Source: Linnemannia hyalina (taxonomy: Eukaryota > Mortierellomycota > Mortierellomycetes > Mortierellales > Mortierellaceae). From it: 64,000 nt of DNA. Below, one piece after another: positions 1 through 9,899 of this stretch. Position 1 is the stretch's first letter. The number at the start of each line of letters is the position of its first letter. The stretch is from NCBI GenBank assembly GCA_019671135.1, contig JAHRHY010000017.1, positions 1,116,001 to 1,180,000 on the forward strand. The letters are read 5' to 3'. Below the pieces are notes generated by a model, which saw only the letters and a program-made list of their open reading frames with translations, did not search any database and was not told where the DNA came from. The position numbers and the translations under genes are program-made.

Positions 1-2033
1 CCAAAGTCTTAATCCGTTCCTGACCGCTGATCAATCGTCACTGATGACTTTAATTGATTTTCTTTTTGCAGAAGGGTGTATCAGTACGTAGAGACTAACT
101 CCCTCTCTCTCTCTCTCTCTCTCTCTCTGTTTATTTGAATCGCTTAGGATCGGCAATGTTCTTCAACAGCACCACCGCCCCTTTGTTCAAGCAATGTGGA
201 ATCTACGATGAGTTCCTCTCTATCGGGAAATACCTCTCTAAAATCGACATGTGCACCGAGGATCGAAAAGTCGCCTTCAAATTGAGTTTTTCAGGGCATG
301 AGGAAGAGTAAGCATAACACAGATTGTGTATTAATCTCTTTTGAGCATATGGTGCATTGTCCAAAAAAAATCCTTTCACAGAATGAAAGAACTAACAGGT
401 CTTTGGGCCTACTTGTTAGATTTGGCGCCAAGGGATACATTGTCGCCCGTCCTAAGTTGTATGACCTGATTTTGCGCCAGATCCCTACCGAACGTATCCA
501 CATGAACAAAAAGGTCCTTACCATGGAACAAGGCGGCAACGGGGTCCTCGTTCGATTTAGCGATGGAACCGAGGCTGAGGGAGACATTCTTGTCGGAGCT
601 GACGGCGCCTACAGTGCTGTTCGTCAGAACCTCTATGCAAAGCTGAAGAAGGAAAGCAAGTTGCCGGCGACCGACGCTTTGCCCCTCCCCTTCAGCACTG
701 TCTGCATTGTCGGCCAGACTCGTCCTCTCACCCCCGAACAGTTCCCAGATCTTGGGAGAGAGGAGTCTGTATTCTCTCGGGTTATGGGCGCAGACAAGAT
801 GTATTCTGTAAGTATATGAAAATGCGCGAATGCCGGCATACGAATGACTTTCTTGGTGCTTTTGGAGCTCCAACATGCTAACTTGCTCATACCTTCATCA
901 TTTTCTTAGTGGGATACATTCACCACCGCCCAAAATACCGTGTGTTGGGGTGCTGTGTTATACCTCGACGAAAATACAAGCAAGGACAATGATTCATTCC
1001 GTAATTCGGAGTGGGGACCTGAGGCTGCGATGGCAATGTGTAAGGAGGTCAAGGATTTCCCTGTAGTCAGTGGAGGTGACAAGAAGCTCACTTTGGGAGA
1101 CTTGTTCGAATGGTCTGACAAGGATCTTATCTCCAAGGTCATGTTGGAAGAGAAAGTCTTCAAGACTTGGTACAGCTGCCGATCAGTACTCATCGGCGAT
1201 GGTATGGTGACATGACTTTTAGCGAAGCAATCGCGCTACATTGAAGGCTACATTGAACACTACATTGAACAAGGGTTGCATTCCTGCAATGTCACTGACA
1301 ATCAGCTTTATTATTCCTATTTCTATTCTTTTTACCATTGTGTAGCGTGCCACAAGGTACAGGAATATATTGTTAATCAGAAAGGAGACAAGGACGCACA
1401 CTCACATAGGTAACCCACGTACTTACCAATTCCTTCTTTTGTATTTTTTTCTACTTCCTTTCTAGATGAGTCCTTCCGGCGGTGCTGGCGCATCGAATGC
1501 TATGCACGATGCCATTGCATTAGCAAACCGCATCAACGGCCTCCCATTCCATCCCATCGCCGATGAAATCGAGGCTGCTTTCAAGGAGTACCAGAACGAG
1601 CGAGTTGGATGGGTCAATGCAGCTTTTGAGAACAGCAAGCTGTTGCGTAACATTGTCGGACAGGTACCCAACTGAATGCTATCTTCGCTCCTTTTTTTTT
1701 TTTTTTTTTTTTTTGGTTGCTACTTCTTAGAAATCATCTTCATTCATGTTAATATTCCTCCTTTCATCCCTATTTTTTTTTTCTATGCGCAAAAAGTCGA
1801 TGTCGTCAAAGATCACGCGGGCCATTATCAAGCGAATCCCGGCATGGCTCATGCGGAAAATGGAGTCCCGACAGTACTGCCATCGCCCACAGGTCGCGTT
1901 TTTGCCTCTCGTAGAGGACAAGGGAACCTTCCTACCGTCGCCTCAGCCAAGCTTGGCTATCAAAGCGCCTCAAGAAAAAGAGACGGTGGACTCGATTGCC
2001 AGCGAAACGCAGCAAACGACAACTAGTGTTTAA
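1..2033 (+). CDS. FAD-dependent monooxygenase (aromatic hydroxylase type), 5'-partial
   Basis: Group A flavoprotein monooxygenase that would hydroxylate a small, perhaps aromatic, substrate with NAD(P)H and O2; the substrate cannot be inferred. The gene runs in from the left of the window. Exons I support: 148-307, 420-807, 910-1201, 1346-1356, 1466-1663, and a last exon from 1731 or 1797 to the stop at 2031-2033 (both acceptors keep frame). Visible family motifs are FNSTTAPLFKQCGIYDEFL (start of the substrate domain), GYIVARPKLYDLILRQIP, the DG motif in GDILVGADGAYSAVR, and LIGDACHKMSPSGGAGASNA, the second FAD-binding (GD) motif, which is split over three exons. The intron at 308-419 has a CTAAC branch point at 392-396. 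Exons before 148 are not resolved; the sequence at 45-71 looks like an intron 3' end. The Rossmann GxGxxG motif lies outside the window. The family call is firm, the specificity unknown. Confidence 0.88.
103..129. repeat. (CT)n microsatellite
   Basis: About 13 CT units in the intron before the first resolved exon of the flavoprotein gene. It may act as part of the polypyrimidine tract. A 23-T run at 1692-1714 plays a similar role in the last intron of the gene. Confidence 0.9.
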
Positions 2034-2799
2034 AGTGCCTTGGTTGCTCCATAGCGCTGAATAAACAGACCCTTCTTGTTTTTATTCCTTCTCCCATATA
2101 TTATATATCAGCTTCTAAAAAAATGGGAAAAGGGGTGAAAGTGCCTGTGGCCAAGAAAAAAAAATTCTCATCAAAGACCAACAATTCATAACACAGCCAA
2201 TGACCCCTTTGTCGACCCCGTTAAGTTTATTTTTATGCAAACGACGACAGGGGGAAAGACTACACTAAATAAACGAACAAGGCGTTTGCGTTGCATATCG
2301 TCAAAGAACAACGATTCTCTTCTGATCCCTGAGGTTGGAAAAATAGGAATGAAACACGAACTGCCTTAAAAAACGGCGGGTTCGGTAGGAGCAAAGAAGA
2401 AATGGTGACAATGCAGAAAGAAACGAATGAAGGGTAGAGAAAAGATATGTTGCAACGCGTCTCAAAAGAGTGTCGATTGTTGCCATTACTTTTTTTTCCC
2501 AGTGTTTGGTGATGTTCACGGCGGTGTTATCTTTTTTATGTGTTTGTTAGTTTTTGATGTTGCTCATCGAAAACATGTTGTTTGTTGGTTTTTTGATTTT
2601 TTTTTGTGCGTTGTCGATTGCTGTCACCACGGGTGCGTATCCCTCTCACTGGTAGTACTCCATAGCCACAACGGCGTTCGCCTCAGACTCAGCCTCAACA
2701 CCTACATACGACACGGCAGAAAAAAAGACAACAGGGATCTCAGTAACCACACACAGAGAAAAAGACAATCACGACCAAAAAAAAAAAGTCAAACAAGTA
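2034..2799. other. Intergenic spacer, convergent 3' ends
   Basis: AT-rich spacer between the flavoprotein gene (+) and the T-box gene (-). It holds T- and A-rich tracts and the AATAAA-like sequence at 2060-2065 (gaataaac), a plausible poly(A) signal for the + gene. No coding signal was seen on either strand. Confidence 0.6.
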
Positions 2800-5700
2800 C
2801 TAACCATAGCGTTCGCGGATAAACGCTTTGAGACGGAGGTTCTCGCGGACAAGACGGTCGATACTGGCCTTCTGAGGATCCTCAACAGCCGTCGCGGTAC
2901 TTCCAGTGACAGGCAGGATGGAAATGACAGATGAGGTCGACATGCGAGGGTCAGGATGGAACCCTCCACTGCCAGAAGAGCCGCCTGAACCGTTGTTGCT
3001 ACCGCCAGCAGGACCGTAGCCGTAAGGACCAGACATGTTCCTTGGGTCGGTCCCTGATCTGCCACCGGATGTGAAGGATGAAAGGTTAGAGTGAGAAGAA
3101 CATGCGATGGCCAAGGAGGGTGTCGAAGTTCCTGATCCAAAGGCAGACATGGTTGGGACAACACCGTTGGCGTATCCGTAGTCATAGTCAAATGCTCTAG
3201 TTGGGAACTGCACCGACGAAACTCCATGCAGGTTCGGAGTAGAACAAGGTGCCAGACCGACTGTAGAAGAATTTTTAGCTGCTGCGGTTGCCGAGTTCAT
3301 CGCCGCAAGCTGCTGGAAAGCGAGTGGTAGGCCAGGTCCATCAACATCGTCGGCGAGAGTGGTGCTGGCAGCTGATGTTGCGGCAGGCGCAGGGTCCTGA
3401 GTAAGGTTCGTGGTATTCTGATCCCAAAGAAACTGCTGGTACCACGACAGTGACGGAGGAGCCGGGGCCGTGTTCAACGCCGGGGCAGTCGAAGATTCAG
3501 CAACAACCAATGCGGAGCACTCGAGCTCGGCCGAAGGAACCTGGAGAGGAGTTTGGTCCGACATGAGGTTGTCCTCGAGGGGTCCCAGAGAGATCGAAGG
3601 GGTGCACTGGTCGATTCGGGGCAAGTCTGCGTTGTTGTCATCATCATCAATGATGTTGCCGTTGGGCATCGAGGAGATGTGGGGCGGAGGAGGTCTGGTC
3701 ATTGAAAGGGCGATTCTGGTAGAGTCGCTGAGGTGTGTAGGGTCTCGGTCCATTCTAACGGTAGGGGCTCTATCGAGGAAGAGTGGTTGAAGAGGTGAAC
3801 TCCTCTGCTCACCCTTCTTGTTGTTATGTCCACCACCACGTGAAGATATTAAGGAGGACTGCCGTTGTGGCTGCTGTTGATGCTGGTGCTGATGGTGATG
3901 GTGATTCGCATGCTGCTGTTGCTGATTGATTACGTTGAAATGCCTCGATGATCGCACGAGACTGCCACCAGGAGTGTTCTGCTCCAGAGGGAGGAACTGC
4001 TGGCCCATCGAAGTAGCCTCACTGGAGGTCGAGCGAGAGTGGAAACCGGGAATACCGACCGCGGTATCTCTGTTCAGGGGCGCATTCTGGTCAAAGTATT
4101 GTCGCGTCGTCCGCTCCGAGACCTTGGCGTCCTCTTGGCTATCGTTGCCAAGAGAAATGGTGACAAGCGCGTCGTTATCCTTGTCCAGTCGGCAGGTCGG
4201 GCTGGTGTTTCCCTCGGGCACTCTTGTCATAGACACAGCGACAGCAGCCGAATTTAAGCCAGACCGAGTTCCAATCGTCCTCGCCCCGACTGAATCCATG
4301 ACCTCAGACTCCATCATATCCGCCTCCTCTCTGTCAGGGTCAAAATCGCCATCCATCTCATCATCAAAATCACTCTCATCCGATCGCCAACTTGAACGGC
4401 CGCGCTTATTGGGTCTCGACGCAGGGTTGGCCAAGGAAGAGAGCTTGTCCAGCTCTCCTCGATAGTGTTGTCCGGCTTGGAACTTGACAGGTGGTAGGAC
4501 CCTGCCGATTGTTCCTCGAAAACCCTTGGCGTGCGGGTTATGAGACTTTTTTAAGTCGTTCACCTTGTAGTTCTGGTAATGAGTGACCGCCATGAACTCT
4601 GTTCTGTCGAATCGGTAAACGATCGAGTTGATGATGTCGTGCGAGCCCTTGGCGCGCTGCATGAGATAGATCCTGGGGCAGTACTTGTGAAACGAGGTCA
4701 TATGAAACACGTTCGTGTTGATGTCGTTGATTCCGGTCAGTTCTGCATATGGGTCACCATTGTTGCTGTTGTTGATGCTGGTAGTAGAGTTGGTTCTCTG
4801 TTTGGAAGACCTCTTTGAGACAATAGGTGGAGGCTCGACCTTGTTTGTGAGCTTGACTTTGGCGAACGAGATCGGGTCGGCCATCCAATGACTGCCAAGC
4901 TGCCACCGGTCTGGATGGGTATAGGACTTGCGCAAATGACCCGACGTGGTGGCGGTAGAATGACCAGTAGAACCGCGAGAACCATGGCTTCCTGAAGAAA
5001 AGTTGTCGTCGACATGTCGCAGAGGCTCCGCCGGCTTCCATCCTCCGTTGTAGAAACGGAACCGATCTGGCGTCAGCGTCTCAAAGTCGATCCGCATCGA
5101 GTAGTACGAATCCGGGTCGAGGTCAAGGATCTTGAACCGGAGGCAAGGGAAAAGGCAGCGACCAGACTTTGTAATGATCATTTCATTGTGCTGCTCATGG
5201 AACTGGGCCCACAGGTCGGCGTCCAAAATCAATAGCGCTGGCGGAGGCTTGTCGTTATTAATGCTGTTGCTTGAAGAAGAAGGAGCAGTCGAGATACTGT
5301 TGACCGGCTTTCTGAGCGAAGGGATCCTGACGGGTGCTGAGAGTGCGAGACGATCGGATGGTGGATTGCCATTGAAGGACGGTGGTGGCGGAGGTGGGCC
5401 GTAGTGCTCCTCTCGTTTCCTCTTGTTGGAAGGTTGGCCGCAGCTGTTGTCTTGGAACGACTGCGACTGGAGCCGCGCTGACTGGATCTCGTAGTCCGTT
5501 GGCTCCATCATGCTGGCTGACTGGGTCTTTGGAGGGACGTAGTGCTCCTCTCGTTTCCTCTTGCTGGAAGTTTGGCCGCAACTGTTGACTTGGAACGACT
5601 GCGACTGGAGCCGCGCTGACCGGATCTCGTAGTCTGTTGGCTCCCTCATGTTGACTGACTGGGTCTTTGGAGGGGTAGGGTTCTCCAGAAGCATGCCGCC

Positions 5701-6057
5701 GTACCATGGTCTATTTGGATAAGAACGAAAAGAGGAGGAAGAGTCAGATACATATGGCAGCAAGCCTTGCAAAAATGAACTGTTTGCATCAAACAAAATC
5801 AATCAATTGTTGAGCACATACTCTGGTGGATGATATTCTGGTCGAGTATCGCTTCGAATATTCCTTGGGGGACCTTGGCGAGGGTCAAAGAGATGGAAGG
5901 TTGACTCCCTTTCCTTGTAGACGTATTCTTGTCGGGAGGAAGACATGGTGGTGACTCGTGTGTTTGAGGAAGGGGAATGAGAGGAGACAAAGTAGCTGTC
6001 TTGCGATTGTGAAGAAGGGTGTGGGGGTAGTGGCTGATGGTGATGTTGTTGAGCCAT
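2800..6057 (-). CDS. T-box (Brachyury-like) transcription factor
   Basis: Predicted nuclear sequence-specific DNA-binding protein. Two exons, 6057-5822 and 5779-2800, flank a 42-nt intron (GTATGT..ACAG) and give about 1071 residues. The T-box spans about residues 265-505. It starts at LWAQFHEQHNEMIITKSGR and goes on with FPCLRFKILDLDPDSYYSM, SYTHPDRWQLGSHWM, FAKVKLTNK, SFHKYCPRIYLM and FMAVTHYQNYKVNDLKKSHN, each matching a canonical Brachyury segment (for example HPD..FGAHWM, KLTN, HKYEPR, VTAYQN, NPFAKGFR). Two inserts of about 35 and 45 residues sit in loops before SYTHPD and before the HKY motif. The N-terminus carries a 46-residue tandem duplication with KRKREE, a likely NLS. The C-terminal half is low-complexity (His/Gln, Ser/Gly, acidic) and ends in a short Leu-rich helix. 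The start could also be the upstream ATG at 6177. The terminal codon overlaps a GTTAGT donor-like site, so a further 3' exon is possible. Confidence 0.9.
5401..5676 (-). repeat. 138-bp in-frame tandem duplication in the T-box gene
   Basis: Two adjacent 138-bp units (5539-5676 and 5401-5538) encode two 46-residue copies beginning PPKTQS and containing EPTDYEI, SARLQSQSFQ, NSCGQ and KRKREEHY. They differ at only a few residues, such as V/D and T/P near NSCGQ. The unit is a multiple of three, so copy number can change without breaking the frame. Confidence 0.93.
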
Positions 6058-8562
6058 TCGTGTGTGTTTTCTTGGTTGTTTGTTGTTGAGAGGGGAGGAG
6101 TGATTATGTATTTGATGAAAGGAAGGATGGAGAGTCGTTTGAGTGAAGGAAGGGGGATTATCGATGCACCTCGGCATCTATTATAACAAAAAACAAAAGC
6201 AAAGGCCGAGGCAACGGACAAATGAGAATGGGAACCAATACAAAGGCGTGGATAAAAGTCAGGGATGAGAGAGTAAGTGAGTGTGGGAGAAGAAGGATAA
6301 AGGGAGAAGGTCGTTGGACAAGCCAAAAGGATGATGACATCTCTCTCTCTCTCTCTCTCTCTGTCCCTCGGCAAGTCGGCAAGCCAAACAAAATGCAAAT
6401 GCAAAGTCAAATGCAAAGTCAAATGCAAAAAAAAAAAAAAGAAAGGGGAGAGAGAAGGTTAATAATGCACTACCGCGCCTCGATGATCCTGTCCATATTT
6501 TTTCATTTTTTTCATTTTTTCAGTGACCAGCAAACCAACAACCATTCATTAAAATGGCGCACCAACAAACAACAATAGTAATCGAAGGACCTGTTTATGA
6601 ACCAACGGGTAGGCGTCAATGTTGGTAATGGCCTGCAAGGTAAGAGAAAAGAGAGAGACCATGACGGGGAAGAATGACAAGACAGGCAGACCAACACATA
6701 AAAAACCAAAAGTGACCCCGATAGCTACAACCATTCGTCTCTCTCTCTCTGTCTGTATCTCTGTCCCCTTCTTTTTTGCCACCACTGTCACTTGACAACA
6801 ACAATAGCCAACGGATTTCTCTCTCACTCTGATTCTCTCTCCCCCTTTGCGTGTACCCTTGTCCGTACCAACGCCCGCCCCCCTTGCTTTTCTTTCTTTT
6901 GGTCACTTGTCCACTGGACTATCTCGGAAGTGACCTTCTTCCTTTTCTTCCGCTTATTAGGAGTCTTGGCGTTGGCGTTATGATGCCATCCCTTTTCCAA
7001 TAAAGACAATAAAGAGAAAAGAAGAGATAAGCTTATAGGCATCGGGGAGGTGGAGACGCAGTCGTGGGAACTTGCTGCTTCTCTCTCTATTACACTGGCG
7101 ATATTGTGACCGATTCTATACTAAACAAAGCGAATGAATAAAAAGACGCTACTTGAACGACGAAAGAAGCTGGCGCAAAATCGACAGCCAATCAACCCAC
7201 GCCCAGATCATTGCAAAAAAACGCGATTCCTGGGAACCCCTTCTCCTTCCAACGCCCTATCCATGGAGTTTGTGCTGTTTGCGTGCATGTGCAAGCGCGG
7301 GAGAGTTGGCCACATAGCCCAATACTGCTCTTCTCTTTCTTGTCTTCCCCCCCCCTCGCCTATGATGAAGTCACCTATCAGGGCCGGTTTCTAAGGTGAA
7401 ACAAGCAAACACCAGGCATCCGATTCCCTCTCCTTTCCCTTCCTCGAGCTTATAAAAGAAACAACCCTCTTTCCTGTGTCGTCTTACTTGGCATACGTGC
7501 TTAATTCAATATAAGGTCGAAGTGGATAGAAAGTACAAAAAGAGAGAGCAAAGTTGGGTGTGGCAAAGAGAAAGAGAACGAAAGAAGAGGGTGGGTTGAG
7601 TTAAGCTGTCCCTGCCCCTCCGTTCTTTTTTGTATGCCTCCCTCTTTCTGCTCAGAACAGCATAATTTTTGGAAAATTATTTGATTCCCATCAGTCCCCT
7701 CAGCGGTTTTTCTTCTCGGAGACTGACTCCTATACCTCGTGATGGATCGATGGAAGGAGGGATACAAACGCGCGCGAGCAGGGTTGGCGGAGAAGGAAAG
7801 AATGGAAAAGATATGTGAAGGGAGCAACAACGACAGAGTGAACCAAGGGTAACCATGGACAACCAGATTTTGTGGTCAGGGACAAAGAAAGAAAAACAGT
7901 GTTTTTGGTGGCGCGAGTCCGAAAACAGCGCGTCGTTTTAAGTGTCGAGAACAAGGGATGGGATGGAGAGTGACATACAGGGTCTTATCTACTGCGCGAG
8001 TGCGGCTGGTGCGGGTGTGGTGTGTGTGTTGAGTGAGGTGGGTGAGGGAAGCAAATGAGAATGTCCACGGCACCTGTTGGGGTTGCTGTCGACGAGGAGA
8101 GATGCGTGTGTGTTGAGAGAGGGTGGGTGGGGAGTAAATGGGTGTTCTGAGTGAGTAGAGAGAGGTGTTGAGTGTAAAGGCAAGCGGAGAGAAGGACGTT
8201 GAGCGAGCGAGCGAGAGTGAGAGTGAAGGTCAGGGTGAGGGTGAGGGTGAAGAGAGAAGAAAAGAAGGAGGAAGGGCGGAGGTGACACAAAAATACAACA
8301 AAAGTAAATAACATAAAAGGGTGGACGAATTATTTAAAACAATCAATCATCGATCCAGCAATCCTTTTGCAGTCCTCTTTTTCTTTGACAAGCACACAAC
8401 CTTGCTACTGCAACTAGTTGTTGTTCTCCCACGAACAACATACTGTGTAACCCTAATCTCGCATGCAGCCCCTCAAAAACATTCCTTCCTGCTGTTCAAA
8501 GTACGCTTGACGCTGTCTTTTAATAATACAAAATATCCTGTTCCCGCTCCTGTCCAACGCGC
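6058..8562. other. 2.5-kb region upstream of the T-box gene
   Basis: No convincing gene on either strand. The DNA is rich in purine/pyrimidine-skewed tracts: (CT)n at about 6342-6361, direct copies of a 12-nt ATGCAAAGTCAA unit around 6396-6426, an A run at 6427-6440, and GAGTGA/GGGTGA-type repeats at about 8205-8252. It probably holds the 5' UTR and promoter of the T-box gene and the 3' UTR of the CHCHD5-like gene. The open frames here are of low-complexity composition and have no recognisable domain. Confidence 0.6.
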
Positions 8563-9416
8563 TCAAACGCCACCACGGTACCCATACCCAGTAGCCGCAG
8601 GCTTATCCCCCTCCCCTTTGACAACCCTAGGAGGCCCACTCGGGGGCAACTTGCCATGCTCCTCCGTGCAATGAAAAAGCCTCTTCAGCGAATCCATACA
8701 AATCGTGGGGTCCTGCTGGTTCTTCATCACACATGCGTCATAGTCCTTGATGAATGGGTCGCACATCTCCTTGACATGCTTGATTATCGGCACGCTATTT
8801 ATTTAAAAAGGTGTAAGATTAAAGGTGAGGGTTGGAATTTTTTCCGCAGAGGATTAGGAGGAAGGGGAGAGAAGGGGGAGATGGGCCACTTGGAGGGGAT
8901 CAAGGGCCAATAGGAGAATATTTGCCGTTTGTGTACGGTAACGACAACGATGATCGATGATATGACAAATAAGGAAATTGTTTGTTTTCTACGGTGTCGT
9001 TCTTCTTCTCCTTTCTTCGTCCTTATCACCTATCGCCTTCAATGACTTTGTCGACGCAATAAATACCCTCGGTACTACTACACTCATAACAAAAACACAG
9101 AACAAACAAATAACAAACGCTCTCCAACTCAATCAAACTGCAAGCGCACTCTAACTCAATCAAACTGCAAGCGCACTCCAACTCAAACAAACAACAAGCG
9201 CACTCCAACTCAAACAAACAACAAAAAATACAATGAAAGATAAACGTACTTGTCCTCGGAGCACTTGGCAAGGGCGCGCTTCTGGGTGATGCACTTGATG
9301 TCCCAGTTCGCCGGGTTCTGGGTCACGCACTTTTGGTACATCTCCAACTGCAACCCACAATGCTTCGTCACTAGTGCTACGGTATTATCTGCAACGTCCA
9401 TGTGGAATATGGCCAT
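8563..9416 (-). CDS. CHCHD5: Twin-CX9C mitochondrial protein, CHCHD5/Mix14-like
   Basis: Predicted small intermembrane-space protein of mitochondria, probably imported and oxidised by the Mia40 relay. Exons 9416-9250 and 8794-8563 join in phase across a 455-nt intron to give 132 residues. Four CX9C motifs form two CHCH hairpins: CGLQLEMYQKC and CITQKRALAKC in exon 1, CDPFIKDYDAC and CMDSLKRLFHC in exon 2. The motif order, the PIIKHVKEMC linker and the CVTQNPANWDIKC segment match animal CHCHD5 and yeast Mix14, which also carry two CHCH domains. The tail is Gly/Pro-rich. The start at MAIFHMD is the first ATG in frame; the ATG five codons later, MDVADN, would also suit the family. The molecular role of the family is poorly defined. 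Confidence 0.88.
9119..9232. repeat. 27-bp minisatellite in the CHCHD5-like intron
   Basis: About four head-to-tail copies of a 27-bp unit whose core reads CAAGCGCACTCTAACTCAAT followed by CAAACTG. The first two copies are nearly identical; the last two share AACAAACAACAA changes. The array lies 20-130 nt inside the 5' end of the intron, read on the minus strand. Confidence 0.85.
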
Positions 9417-9744
9417 GTACTGGTCGGAAGGAAGAAAGAATGGTTAATGGAATGGAATGAACGAGTTTCTGGTGGAGATCAACTCGATCCTTGTTTACGT
9501 GACTGTCATTGAGAAGGGGATACTAAGCGAGTGGACAGACATGAGAGCAAGAAAAGCGCGATGATGTTTGATTATTAGGGCGAGGAGAAAAGTTGCCTTT
9601 TTTAAGTTTCATAACTACCCAGCCGTCTCTTGTCTTTTGCCTGGGCCAAGGTCAGTGTAAAAAAAGGAGTATTGTGTTTTCAAGAGCGCGTATGCAAAAA
9701 GTTTTTTATATACAACAGGCAAAACAAGCAAAGGATAGAAAACA

Positions 9745-9790
9745 AGGAAAGGAAAGGAAAGGAAAGGAAAGGAAAGGAAAGGAAAGAAAG
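9745..9790. repeat. (GGAAA)n pentanucleotide repeat
   Basis: About eight perfect GGAAA units between the CHCHD5-like gene and the 3' end of the RBR ligase gene. The rest of 9417-9899 is A-rich and shows no coding signal. Confidence 0.92.
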
Positions 9791-9899
9791 GTCTAAGTTG
9801 ACACAGCAAATGAAAAATAGCAATGGATTCAAGGGTTGTCAAGCAATCGATCAAAATCATTTCAAGCCTCAAGTCCGTCGTAGACGCATCCTCCGTCCT

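Noticed and set aside
298..420. Apparent frameshift between the SGHEEE and FGAKGYIV parts of the flavoprotein
   Set aside because: One 112-nt intron (308-419) with a CTAAC branch point 23 nt before the acceptor joins them in frame, so the gene is not broken here.
8200..8260. GGGTGA/GAGTGA repeats resembling telomeric DNA
   Set aside because: Not a regular TTAGGG-type array and it lies between housekeeping genes; simple purine-rich repeat.
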